Of a stretch of DNA of 64,000 nt, positions 12,690-24,200 are shown piece after piece. A program made the position numbers and the translations under genes. This stretch comes from Erpobdella octoculata. Taxonomy: Eukaryota; Annelida; Clitellata; Hirudinida; Erpobdellidae. The notes beneath the pieces are model-generated. The model was not told where the DNA came from, searched no databases, and saw only the letters and a program-made list of their open reading frames with translations. Position 1 is the first letter of the stretch; the number at the start of each line of letters is the position of its first letter. The stretch covers positions 5,855,124 to 5,919,123 of the forward strand of contig OZ022240.1 of the NCBI GenBank assembly GCA_963978895.1. Direction: 5' to 3'.

Positions 12690-14542
12690 CTAGCAGTGCC
12701 CGTAGCGGCTTCGCTCGCATGAAATTAGAGAATTTGAACCATGCATACATAGTAGAGTACTGCACGGATCAATTTTTTAGGTCTCGGCTCGGTCCATCGA
12801 CAACTTGGCCCAGCCCGTTTCAAAAACCGAAATTCCTGGCCCGGCACGGCTCGTCTAATATGGGCCCGGCCCGTTTTTACAGGCCTAGAAGTTCTATATA
12901 CTTGATGAAAAACTTCGGTCCGTCCCACCATGATTTAAGGTTTGGGCAGGGCCGTATGAAGACCCTTAAATAACGGCTTGGCCCGTCCGTCCAGTGATAA
13001 ACTGAACTCATCTACTTCTAACCCGCACAAAACCTCAAAATACTTATTTTCACATCTGTAGCACTTACAGTTTTTGAGTAGCAGTTATTTTAAAATCAAA
13101 TGACCCTTTTTACCAATGCTTTCATTAACTCGTCGTCTCTGTTTCTCTGTCTGTCTGTTTGTTTCTCTGTCTGTCTGTTTCAAATCTTGCAATCAATTTT
13201 TGAGTCACTTCCTGATGATAGATTTTTTTCAAATTTTGCATACATGCTCAAAATGGAAGACAATGCAATATTCAATTATTAGTTTTACAGTAAGTCAATT
13301 AATTTAGTTAATTTTAATTAAAATCGATATTTCGATATAATTAAGATATTTCGACTTTAATATAAAATAAAAGAGTAATATAAGAAAAAATTGATTGCAA
13401 AATTTGTGTTTTAATTACATATAAGAGCATTGGTTTTAAAAATTCGTTTTTAATTTACTTGTTCCATTTAACATTTGAGGTCCTGGAAACCAAATTTTCA
13501 AAAAATGGTGAAACACGTATATCATTATTTTTAGAGTAGAAACTAAATACTAATTTTACTTTTGTAGCATTTACAGTTTTTGAGTAGCAGTTACATTAAA
13601 AACCAAATAACCTTATTTTCCACCCCACATTTGAGGTCCTGGAAACCAAATTTAAAAAAAATTGTAAAACACGTCTATCTTTTTTTTTTTTAGTAGATAC
13701 TAAGTATTAATTTTTACATCTGTGGCAATTACAGTTGTTGAGTAGCAGTTACTTTAAAAACCAAATAACCCTATTTTCCACCCCACATTTGAAGTCCTGG
13801 AAACCAAATTTTCAAAAAATTGTGAAACCCGTATATCATTATTTCTAGAGTAATTTGTAGCATTAACAGTTTTTGAGTAGAAGCTACTTTAAAAACCAAA
13901 TAACCCAATTTTCCAACCCACATTTGAGGTCCGGGAAACCAAATTTGTAAAAAATGGTGAAACATGTATATCTTTATTTTTAGAAAAGAAACTAAATAAT
14001 AATTTTTACATCTGTTGTATTTACTGTTTTTGAGTAGCAGCTACTATAAAAGACAATTAGCCCTATTCTCCACCCCACATTTGAAGTCCTGGAAACCAAA
14101 TTTTCAAAAAATGCTAAGACACGTATTTCATTATTTTTGGAGTAGAAACTAAATACTAATTTTTACTCCTGTAGCATTAAGAGTTTTTGAGTAGAAGCTA
14201 CTTTAAAAACCAAATAACCCAATTTTCCAACCCACATTTGAGGTCCGGGAAACCGAATTTTCAAAAAATGGTGAAACACGTATCTTTTTATTTTTTAAAA
14301 AGAATTTATATACCAAATTTCAAAATCTCCTCATTTTTGGTTTTCGAGATATACATTGTTTTAGAAAAAAGTTTGTTTTACAGTTTCTTCCCCTCAGGAG
14401 CAAAATTTTCAAAAATCCTTTCTTAGCGGATGTTTACGCTATAAAAGTAATATAAGTTCCAAATTTCACGTTCCTAGGATGAGGCGTTTGAGCTCGGCGT
14501 TGATTATCAGTCAGTCAGGACATGTTCTTTTATATATATAGA
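12690..14542 (-). mobile_element. Helitron family B, complete copy with tandem monomers
   Basis: The reversed 3' end CTAGCAGTGCCCGTAGCGGC contains the hairpin AGCG-gctt-CGCT and lies at 12690. The reversed 5' end (TTTTATATATATAGA) ends at 14542. The flanks are A on the left and T on the right, as expected of insertion between A and T. The interior holds about seven diverged copies of a ~155-bp monomer with GAGTAGCAG, CCACATTTGAGGTCC and GTGAAACACGTAT blocks. No transposase gene is seen, so it is non-autonomous. It sits at the end of the LINE beginning at 14543. Confidence 0.85.
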
Positions 14543-15645
14543 TGTCGTGGCATATTTCCGAGTTCAGCATGGTTTGGAGTGTAGTTGGTTTTTTGATCCT
14601 TTTACAAAAGTTCCCAAGTTCCATTCCTAGTTGTGTCGTTTCTTTGCAGTGCAGCAACCAGTGCTCGATTGTTTCCTCTGTTCCGCAGGTTTCGCACAAA
14701 CCTGTCTCATGAAGATTCATTCTCTTCAAATTTTGTTTCAGCCGACACTTTCCAAGTCGGAGTGGGGAAATGATGACTTCCTTTTTTCTGTTTGTTGTGT
14801 TGAATTTAATTTTATATGAGACTTTTTTTCGAGACACCAGTAGTGTCGACTTTCTTGAGCAGAGTCCCATCTGGTCTGCCATTCGTTCAAAAGCTCTCTG
14901 CGTATTGTTTTTTTTATGTCAAATATCTCTGGCATAATCTCAATCTCTATTTCGGGATGTTTGGTAGCTTCTTTGGCAAGGCAGTCTGCCATTTTATTTC
15001 CACGTATGCCCACGTGGCTAGGTACCCAAATCAGGGTAATTGTTTTCCCTTCTTTTGAGAGGTTGGATGCTAGTGTTAGGACTGATTCCACAAGAGCAGA
15101 TTTTTGAGCATTTGCGGAATTTTTCAATGATATCATAGAGCTATATGAATCCGTAAATAGGGCTATTTTATGTGGACCGTCTGGTTGTGCCATCCTTTTT
15201 TTTTTTTTTTTTTTATCATAGTTTATAGTCCTTTACACCAGGTGTTTTAAGACTCTAATGGCTGTATGTAGGAAGCACTTAAGTACTTCCTGTCGTGGAT
15301 CAGAATTTGATCCTTTTAACTTTTCCCTCCTCCTTTCTCCAGGCTTGGGACTGGCTTGCAATTAGCGAGGCGGAGTTGATTGTGCCATCCACTCCAAGCC
15401 GCATTTTATAGCTGTTAGCTCAGCCGTATAAATACTAACGTCATTCGTGACCCTCTTAGCTATTTTCATATCTTTTTCCGGGATATAAATTCCCACAGCT
15501 GCTACATTGTCTATCTTAGATGCATCTGTGTACATATGTGTTGAATCTGTATATGTAGCAATCAGTTCCTTAGCTCTTTGGACAATTGACGGATCATCCT
15601 TCTTTAACCCCACCAGCCCTTTATTAAAAAGAGGTGGAGATCGGA
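14543..15645 (-). pseudogene. Non-LTR retrotransposon remnant with RNase H domain
   Basis: Translation on the minus strand gives an RNase H domain. The first part (15645-15390) has YTDASK and TAELTAIKCGLEWM; the second (15192-14543) has ALFTDSYSS, WVPSHVGIRGN and KMADCLAKEA, so the acidic and His residues of the fold are present. A C-terminal tail with the pattern C-x2-C-x8-H-x4-C (CETCGTEETIEHWLLHC) follows, typical of I- and Jockey-like LINEs. The reading frame is split by a SINE at 15195-15380 and has frame changes. The 5' side with reverse transcriptase is missing: at 15645 it joins a Helitron A terminus. Confidence 0.85.
15184..15389 (-). mobile_element. SINE insertion with target-site duplication
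   Basis: The LINE sequence TTGTGCCATCC occurs at 15184-15194 and again at 15379-15389, flanking about 185 bp that starts with a T-run (poly(A) on the minus strand) and contains ATAGTCCTTTACACCAGGTG, GTACTTCCTGTCGTGGATC and CTTGGGACTGGCTTGCA. Removing one copy and the insert restores the RNase H frame. A GATCAAATTC-like block on the minus strand might be a degenerate pol III B box; this is uncertain. Confidence 0.9.
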
Positions 15646-15711
15646 TGAATGGTGTAGCAATGCATAAAGGACATGAACATATACAAACATTCATTTATAT
15701 ATATATAGATA
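15646..15711 (-). mobile_element. Helitron family A 5' terminus fragment
   Basis: Read on the minus strand the fragment starts TCTATATATATATAAATG, passes through TCCTTTATGCATTGCTACAC and stops at CATTCATCCGATC, where the LINE begins. These are the first about 65 bp of family A as seen at 25985-25445. Confidence 0.7.
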
Positions 15712-15783
15712 AATGTATATATATATTTATATATATACATATATATATATACATATATATAAATATATATTTATATATATATA

Positions 15784-15833
<50 letters not shown>
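15712..15833. repeat. (AT)n microsatellite
   Basis: An AT dinucleotide tract of about 120 bp with a few TTTA and ACAT interruptions, immediately upstream of the elongin C-like gene. Confidence 0.95.
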
Positions 15834-15834
<1 letters not shown>

Positions 15835-15948
15835 ACGGTATTTTCATCATGATTTTCTGCGTTTGACCTCACTTAGGAAATATAAAGTAAACTCAATTGT
15901 ATTTTCAATAATCAAACTTAAGCAGAAAACCATTAAATTGTATAAAAA

Positions 15949-16338
15949 ATGAAAGCTGATCAAGTTGTAGACGTTCAACAGGTTTCGCAAGCCGATGAAA
16001 AAAAGTACGGAACCTTAACAGAAGAGGATTGCATTGGAAACACATCTGTTGGTGTCAAATTAACATCTACCGAAGGTGAAGCTTTTTACGTACCAAGAAA
16101 GTACGCGATGTATTCCAAGACCCTCGAACTTTCACTTGCTATTCCGCTGGATGATGAAAGTGAAGTAAATGAAATACCATTGTCAAACATAACATCGGAA
16201 ACCATGGAATGGGTTATTAAGTACATGCAATACATAGAAAAATATACTGGTTGTGAGGAAGATGATATTCCTGAATTTGAATTTCATGTCGATACTGTCC
16301 TGGAGGTCTTGAAAGCAGCTTATTATTTAGATATGTAA
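15949..16338 (+). CDS. Elongin C-like protein, intronless
   Basis: A 129-codon ORF from ATG to TAA. From about residue 34 it follows the elongin C/Skp1 BTB-like fold: GVKLTSTEGEAFYV, then YAMYSKTLELSL, IPLSNITSETMEWVIKYM, and a C terminus DIPEFEFHVDTVLEVLKAA ending in YYLDM. Ending at this point is typical of elongin C; Skp1 continues. Elongin C bridges elongin B and BC-box proteins in Cullin-2/5 ubiquitin ligases and elongin A in transcription elongation (family knowledge). The N-terminal ~30 residues are extra compared with the usual ~112-residue protein, and many positions differ from the conserved metazoan sequence. AATAAA lies 29 bp past the stop. No intron is present, so a retrocopy or divergent paralogue is likely. 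The open frame suggests it is functional. Confidence 0.85.
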   Translation: MKADQVVDVQQVSQADEKKYGTLTEEDCIGNTSVGVKLTSTEGEAFYVPRKYAMYSKTLELSLAIPLDDESEVNEIPLSNITSETMEWVIKYMQYIEKYTGCEEDDIPEFEFHVDTVLEVLKAAYYLDM

Positions 16339-16366
16339 TTTTTATTAACTTGTCCATTTTTTTTTA

Positions 16367-16372
16367 AATAAA
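16367..16372 (+). terminator. Polyadenylation signal AATAAA
   Basis: AATAAA 29 bp downstream of the elongin C-like stop codon and about 20 bp before a Helitron end. Confidence 0.6.
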
Positions 16373-16392
16373 TTGTGTTTCTATATTGTTTA

Positions 16393-17856
16393 CTAGCAGT
16401 GCCCGTAGCGGCTTCGCTCGCATGAAATTAGAGAGTTTGAACCGTGCATCCATAGTAGAGATCAATTTTTTAGGTCTCGGCTCGGCCCGTCGACAACGTA
16501 GCCCAGCCCGTTTTAAAAACCTAAACTCCTGGCCCGGAACAGCCCGTTTGAATTAGGCCCGGCCCATTCTTACAGGCCTAGAAGTTCTATATACTTGATG
16601 AAAAACTTCGGCCCGTCCCACCTTGACTTCAGGTTTGGCCCGGCCCAACTGAAGACCCTAAAATCACTAAAATATCTATATACTTGGTGAAAAACCTCGG
16701 CCCGTCCCACATTGATTTAAGGTTTGGCCTGGCCCGTGTGAAGACTCTAAAACAACGGCTTGGCCCAACCGGTGATAAACTGGACTTAGCTACTTTTAAC
16801 CGGCACAAAACTTCAAAATACTAATTTTTACATTTGTAGCACTTACAGTTTTTGAGTAGCAGTTATTTTGAAATCAAATAACCCTTATTTCCACCCCACA
16901 TTTGAGGTCCTGGAAACCAAATTTTTGAAAAATGTTGAAACACTTATATCATTATTTTTAGAGTAAATACTAAATACTAATTTTGACATCTGTAGCATTC
17001 ACAGTTTTTGAGTAGCAGTCACTTTAAAAACCAAAGAAACCTTTTTCCACCCCACATTTGAGATCATGAAAACCAAAATTTCATATATCCTTATTTTTAG
17101 AGTAGAAACTAAATACTAATTTTTACTTTTGTAGCATTTACAGTTTTTGAGTAGCAGTTACTTTAAAAACCAAGTAATCCTATTGTCCAGCCCAAATTTA
17201 AGATTCTGGAAACCAAATTTATAAAAAAAATGGTGAAACACGTATATCTTTATTTTTAGAATAGAAACTAAATACTAATTTTTAAATCTGTGGTATTTAC
17301 AGTTTTTGAGTAGCAGTTACTTTAAAAAACAAATAACCCTATTTTCCACCCCACATTTGAAGTCCTGGAAATCAAATTTTCAAAAAATGCTAAAACACGT
17401 ATTTCATTATTTTTGGAGTAGAAACTAAATACTAATTTTTACTCCTGTAGCATTAACAGTTTTTGAGTAGAAGCTACTTTAAAAACCAAATAACCCAATT
17501 TTCCAACCCACATTTGAGGTCCGGGAAACCGACTTTTCAAAAAATGGTGAAACACCTATCTTTTTTTTTCAAAAAGAATCTATATACCAAATTTCAAAAT
17601 CTCCTCATTTTTGGTTTTTGAGATATACAATGTTTTAGAAAAAAGTTTGTTTTCCAGTTTTTTTCCCCTCAGGAGCAAAATTTTCAAAAATCCTTTCTTA
17701 GCGGATGTTTACGCTATAAAAGTAATATAAGTTCCAAATTTCACGTTCCTAGGATGAGGCGTTTGAGCTCGGCGTTGATTATCAGTCAGTCATCTGTCAG
17801 TCAGTCAGTCAGTCAGTCAGTCAGTCAGTCAGGACATGTTCTTTTATATATATAGA
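16393..17856 (-). mobile_element. Helitron family B, complete copy
   Basis: Reversed 3' end CTAGCAGTGCCCGTAGCGGC at 16393 and reversed 5' end TTTTATATATATAGA ending at 17856, flanked by A and T. Contains about six ~155-bp monomers and a (GTCA)n run at 17785-17832 just inside the 5' end. No coding capacity. Confidence 0.85.
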
Positions 17857-18618
17857 TGTATGTATGTATATATATATATAGGTATGTTATATATGCATTG
17901 CTACACCATTCATCCGATCGTAATGAAATTTTCACACAATCTTGAGAGTCAAGGGGAATCAAATAAAGAAAAAAAATTTGAAATCCGTCACAAAATGAGC
18001 GAAGTGGAGCGGGTAAGCGAGCGGGAACTATATATATATATGTATGTGCGTATGTATGTGTGTATGTATGTATGTGTATGTGCATGTATATGTGTCTGTG
18101 TGTGTGTTTATGTATGTATGTATGTATGTATGTATGTATGTATGTATGTATGTATGTATGTGTGTATGTATGTATGTATGTATGTATGTATGTATGTATG
18201 TATGTATGTATGTATGTATGTATGTATGTATGTATGTATGTATGTATGTATGTATGTATGTATGTATGTATGTATGTATGTATGTATGTATGTATGTATG
18301 TATGTATGTATGTATGTATGTATGTATGTATGTATGTATGTATGTATGTATGTATGTATGTATGTATGTATGTATGTATGTATGTATGTATGTATGTATG
18401 TATGTATGTATGTATGTATGTATGTATGTATGTATGTTTGTATGTTTGTATGTATGTATGTATGTATGTATGTATGTATGTATGTATGTATGTATGTATG
18501 TATGTATGTATGTATGTATGTATGTATGTATGTATGTATGTATGTATGTATGTATGTATGTATGTATGTATGTATGTATGTATGTATGTATGTATGTATG
18601 TATGTATGTATGTATATA
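17857..18618 (+). mobile_element. Helitron family A 5' part with long TATG tract
   Basis: After AT/TATG repeats the diagnostic body follows in + orientation: GCATTGCTACACCATTCATC, GATCGTAATGAAATTTTCAC, TTGAGAGTCAAGGGGAATC, then CCGTCACAAAATGAGCG and GCGAGCGGGAACT. From 18093 a TATG array runs to the palindrome at 18619. Confidence 0.75.
18093..18614. repeat. (TATG)n microsatellite, about 520 bp
   Basis: A nearly uninterrupted TATG tetranucleotide array with a single TGTG variant near 18160 and two TTTG variants near 18437-18446. Open frames reading Tyr-Val-Cys-Met or Thr-Tyr-Ile-His repeats in all directions are artefacts. Confidence 0.97.
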
Positions 18619-19100
18619 CTAGCGGTGGTACCAGTTGCTGCCCGGGGTTTTTAAAGGTTTTTCTAGTCTTTGTCTCTCTCGCTCCCATTTCCTTCTCCGC
18701 TTTCTCGTTCTAGGTCGCTTTCCCGCTCCCGGTTGCTTTCCCGCTCCCGGTAGCTTTCCCGTTTTCGGTCGCTTTCCCTTTAGATCGAGAACGGGAATGG
18801 GAGAGCAAGCATGAGCGAGAACGGGGGAGCAAGCGTGAGCGGGAACGGGAAAGCGACTGGGAACGGAAAGGCGACCGGGAACGGAAGAGCAAACAGGAGC
18901 GGAAAAACGACCGGAAGCTGGAAAGCGGCCGGGAACGGGAAAGCAACCAAGAACGGGAAAGCAAACGGGAACGGGAAAGCAACCAAGAACGGGAAAGCAA
19001 ACGGGAACGGGAAAGTAAGCGTGGAAGGAAACCTGAGCGAGAGAGACAAACATTAGAAAAACTTCTAAAAACCCCGGGCAACGCCGGGCACCCCCGCTAG
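18619..19100. repeat. Inverted repeat made of two Helitron A 3' ends
   Basis: As at 11915-12291: the left end starts CTAGCGGTGGTACC and the right end reads CCCCGGGCAACGCCGGG and finishes CCCCGCTAG at 19097-19100. The arms carry CTTTGTCTCTCTCGCTCCC and its complement, and the centre is a (GGGAACGGGAAAGC)n-type array. Confidence 0.85.
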
Positions 19101-19114
19101 TATATATATATATA

Positions 19115-20862
19115 CTAGCAGTGCCCGTAGCGGCTTCGCTCGCATGAAATTAGAGAGTTTGAACAGTGCATCCATAGTAGAGATCAATTGTTTAGGTCTC
19201 GGCTAGGCCCGTCGACAACTTAGCCCAGCCCGTTTTAAAAACCCGAACTCCTGGCCCGGCACAGCCCGTCTGAATTAGGCCCGGCCCCTTTTTACAGACC
19301 TAGAAGTTCTATATACTTGATGAAAAACTTCGGCCCGTCCCACCTTGACTTCAGGTTTAGCCCGGCCCAAATAAAACCCTAAAATCACTAAAACATCTAT
19401 ATACTTGGTGAAAAATCTCGGCCCGTCCCACCTTGAGTTAAGGTTTGGCCTGGCCCGTGTGAAGACTCTAAAATAAAGGCTTGACCCGGCCGGTGATAAA
19501 CTGGACTTAGCTACTTTTAACCGGCACAAAACTTCAAAATACTAATTTTTACATTTGTAGCACTTACAGTTTTTGAGTAGCAGTTATTTTGAAATCAAAT
19601 AACCCTTATTTCCACCCCACATTTGAGGTCCTGGAAACCAAATTTTTAAAAAATGTTGAAACACTTATATCATTATTTTTTGAGTATATACTAAATACTA
19701 ATTTTGACATCTGTAGCATTCACAGTTTTTGAGTAGCAGTTACTTTAAAAACCAAAGAAACCTTTTTTCCACCCCACATTTGAGGTCCTGAAAACCAAAA
19801 TTTCAAAAAATGGTGAAACACGTATATCATTATTTTTAGAGTAGAAACTAAATACTAATTTTTACTTTTGTAGCATTCACAGTTTTTGAGTAGCAGCAAC
19901 TTTAAAAACCAAGTAATCCTATTGTCCATCCCACATTTAAGGTCCTATAACCAAATTTGTAAAAAAATGGTGAAACACGTATATCTTTATTTTTAGAATA
20001 GAAACTAAATACTAATTTTTACATCTGTGGTATTTACAGTTTTTGAGTAGCAGTTACTTTAAAAAACAAATAACCCTATTTTCCACCGCACATTTGAAGT
20101 CCTGGAAACCAAATTTTCAAAAAATGCTAAAACACGTATTTCATTATTTTTGAAGTAGAAACTAAATACTAATTTTTACTCCTGTAGCATTCACAGTTTT
20201 TGAGTAGCAGCTACTTTAAAAACCAAATAACCCAATTTTCCAACCCACATTTGAGGTCCGGGAAACAAAATTTGTGAAAAATGTTGAAACACGTATATCT
20301 TTATTTTTAGAAAAGAAACTAAATAATAATTTTTACATCTGTTGTATTTACTGTTTTTGAGTAGCAGTTACTATAAAAGACAAATAGCCCTATTTTCCAC
20401 CCAACATTTGAAGTCCTGGAAACCAAATTTTCAAAAAATGCTAAAACACGTATTTCATTATTTTTGGAGTAGAAACTAAACACTAATTTTTACTCCTGTA
20501 GCATTAACAGTTTTTGAGTAGAAGCTACTTTAAAAACCAAATAACCCAATTTTCCAACCCACATTTGAGGTCCGGGAAACCGAATTTTCAAAAAATGGTG
20601 AAACATGTATCTTTTTATTTTTCAAAAAGAATCTATATACCAAATTTCAGAAAATTTTTTTATAAAAAATGTTTAGAAAAAAGTTTGTTTTCCAGTTTTT
20701 TCCCCTCAGGAGCAAAATTTTCTAAAATCCTTTCTTAGCGGATGTTTACGCTATAAAAGTAATATAAGTTCCAAATTTCACGTTCCTAGGATGAGGCGTT
20801 TGAGCTCGGCGTTGATTATGAGTCAGTCATCTGTCAGTCAGGACATGTTCTTTTATATATAT

Positions 20863-20865
<3 letters not shown>
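19115..20865 (-). mobile_element. Helitron family B, complete copy
   Basis: Reversed 3' end CTAGCAGTGCCCGTAGC at 19115, only 14 bp of AT after the family A palindrome. Reversed 5' end ATATATAGA stops at 20865. It holds about eight ~155-bp monomers, more than the copies at 16393 and 57327, so monomer number varies among copies. Confidence 0.85.
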
Positions 20866-20943
<78 letters not shown>

Positions 20944-20969
20944 TATATACATACATATATATATATATA

Positions 20970-21035
<66 letters not shown>

Positions 21036-21090
21036 CATATATATATATACTTATTTATAGATATAAATTCATGCATATATATATATATAA
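20866..21090. repeat. (AT)n microsatellite with ACAT interruptions
   Basis: About 220 bp of AT repeats starting exactly at the Helitron 5' end and stopping about 150 bp before the SF3B1-like start codon. Confidence 0.95.
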
Positions 21091-21237
21091 CTAATTCCTA
21101 TTAAAACACAATAGTTGTCGTTGAAACTTCTAATAACCTGATCGATATCATTGTGATTTTGTAATCGAAACTAAATTATTTTTATCTAATCTATATTATA
21201 AGCTAAGAACTAAGAATATCTGATAATTACATGCGTT

Positions 21238-24200
21238 ATGGTTTCCAAATTTATCGATACTACAAGACTTCCGTTGTCTGTTGTGAACTCTCATCAGCAG
21301 CGTTACGTTGCTTTCGATCCTGCTGATGTTGTTGACGATGATGAAGATCTCGGTTGCCAAACAAATGAATCATTAATTGAAGAAAATTATGATCCTTTAG
21401 CAGATCGAAGAAGGCCGAAAATCATTGACAAGGAAAATGACTATCAGAGAAGAAGAATGCAGCTTATACTCACTCCACCTAGGCATGATCCTTTTGCCGT
21501 AGGAGCCATTACGCCAAGTATTTCTTCAGAACACAGAACGTATGCTCATGTTATGATGGAACAGGAACAGAATAAGACAAAAAAACTACTTGTTGAGCAG
21601 GCAAAAAAGAAAATTAAAGAAGTGAGCATGGAAACCGTAAATTCAACAACTAGCCAGACACTGTCAAGAAAACGTAGGTGGGATCAAAGCGAGGTTGAAG
21701 TTTCTAATGAGAAAAGAGTTAGACGTGAAGATGCTGCAACTCCTTTTTGTTCGAATTGGAACGAAACTCCTTTTCAAGCAAAAGGTGATGAAACGCCATT
21801 GGTCATGGCAAGAGAAAGCCAAAGAATCTGGGATGCCACACCTGGCATGGAAACTCCTGGAAACAGAAAAATACTTCGTAAAAATCGATGGGATGAAACT
21901 CCAAAATCAATGAGTAGATGTGACGCTGCAGAAACCCCAAGGTCAGAACGCAGCGAACAAGAAAATGTTTGCAGCCAAAATTCAACACCTGCAGCTGTGC
22001 CAAAGCGATCCAGATGGGATGAGACACCCGCAAGTATGGCAGCCGGTACGCCATGTTTTGGAAACGCTACCCCGGCTAAAATGACAGCGAATGTTTTCAC
22101 TCCTTCAACAAACACACCAGTTGGATTAAAAGCAATGGCTCTTGCTACACCAGCACCGGGTTGTAAAGTTCCAATGACTCAAGACCTGTTAAAAACATGG
22201 AGTTTGGATGCTAAAGACTGCTTATTAACAGACGAGTATATTGATGCTGTTCTGCCTCAAGGTTATAAAATAATTGAACCTCCTGCAGAATATATACCTA
22301 TCCGTACTGCTGCAAGAAAACTGATAGGAACTCCTACACCACTTTCATTTTCCGGGTTCAAAATGCAAACACCTGACACTAAGACACATGCTGTTGATCT
22401 TCAACCTAACGGCAACCTTCCTATTTTAAAACCTGAGGACTTACAGGCTTTTGGCTCACTGCTGGTTGATGTTGATATAAACAGCTTATCTTCAGAGGAA
22501 CAAAAAAAGAGACAAATTTTGGAGTTATTGCATAAAATTAAAAACGGAACTCCTCCTCAGAGAAAATCCGCTATGCGGAAAATAACACAAGAAGCTAAAG
22601 ACTTTGGTGCCAAATCCTTATTTGACGAGATTCTTCCTCTTTTTCTCAACCCAAATTTGGAGGACCATGAACGTCATTGGTTGATCAAAGTTATGGATAG
22701 AATATTGTATAAACTAGATGATAAAGTTCGTCCATATACAAAACAGATTCTTGTTGTGATACAACCACTACTCATTGACGAAGAGTATCATGTCAGGTTC
22801 GAAGCACGAGAAGTTATATCCAACCTGGCTAAAGCAGTTGGCTTAGCAGCAATTATTTCTATTATGAGGCCGGATCTTGATAACATGGATGAATATATTA
22901 GAAACGTTTCGGCTCGATCCTTCGCAGTTGTGGCGTCAGCTTTTGGAATATCTGCTATTCTTCCATTTTTAAAAGCTGTATGTACAGCCAAAAAATCTTG
23001 GCAGGCCAGGCATACAGGGATAAAGATCGTTCAACAGATAGCAATTTTTTCAAAATGTGCTGTGCTACCTCATCTGAAAGACTTAATTGACAGTATTAAA
23101 CATGGACTAAAAGATGAGAACCAGAAAGTTAAAACTATCACTGCTCTTGCACTGGCTGCATTAGCTGAAGCAGCTGATACTTATGGCATGGAAGCTTTTA
23201 ACGACGTTGCCATAGAACTATTAAAGGCTATTAAAACATATAGAGGAAAAACTTTGGCAGCCATCATCAGAGCAGTTGGGAACATTATTCCACTTATGGA
23301 CCCCGTATACCTTAAATCTTACGTTGAAGAAACGCTATTAATAATTATCCGAGAATTCTCGTCTCCTGATGAAGAAATGAAACAAAGTGTTTTAAAAGCT
23401 CTCAAGCAGTGCTGTATCTCGGATGGTGTTGATGCATCATACATTAAAAATCAGATTTTGCAACCGCTTTTCCAAAATTTTTGGAATCAAAGAACGGCAC
23501 TAGCCCTACTTGATAAAAAAAGATATATACCACTAGTTGAAACTATAGTAGATATTGCTGCTAAAGTAGGAGGTGCCGAAATTATTACCAGGATTGTGGA
23601 AAATTTGAAGGATGAATCCGAGCCATTTCGAAAAATGACGATGGCGACTATTGAAAAAATCATGATAAACCTTGGTGCCGCTGATGTGGACTTAAAACTT
23701 GAAGAACTGCTGATTGACGGTGCAATAAGGGCATTTCAAGATCAAAGTGTGTCAGACAAAGTAATATTGAGTGGGTTTGTGACGTTAATCAAAACTTTGG
23801 GCAAGAGAGTTAAGCCGTACATTGAGCCGATATGTTCCCACATTTTATTCAGGATGAATAATAAAGACGCAAAAGTAAGGCAACAAGCTGCAGATCTTGC
23901 GGCTGGAATAGCAGACACTATGAGTTTATGTGACGACGAAAAAATGTTAAACACCTTGAGTATGATGTTTTATGAAAATCTTGGTGAGGAATATCCGGAA
24001 GTTCTTGGTAGCATTTTAGGAGCCATGAAAAGTATTGTAAATGCCGTTGGTATGACCAATCTAAAACCTCCAATTAGAGATCTTCTTCCAAGACTTAATC
24101 CAGTTCTCAAAAATAGACACGAAAAAGTTCAAGAGAATTGCATTGACTTAATAGGTCGCATTGCAGACCGAGGAGCTGAATCTGTTTCACCCAGAGAATG

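Noticed and set aside
17785..17832. GTCA repeats considered as a CRISPR-like or binding-site array
   Set aside because: Simple tetranucleotide run at a Helitron 5' end, no spacers.
17825..18713. Cys/Met/Tyr/Val and His/Thr/Tyr repeat proteins of 190-290 codons
   Set aside because: Translation of a TATG microsatellite in all frames.
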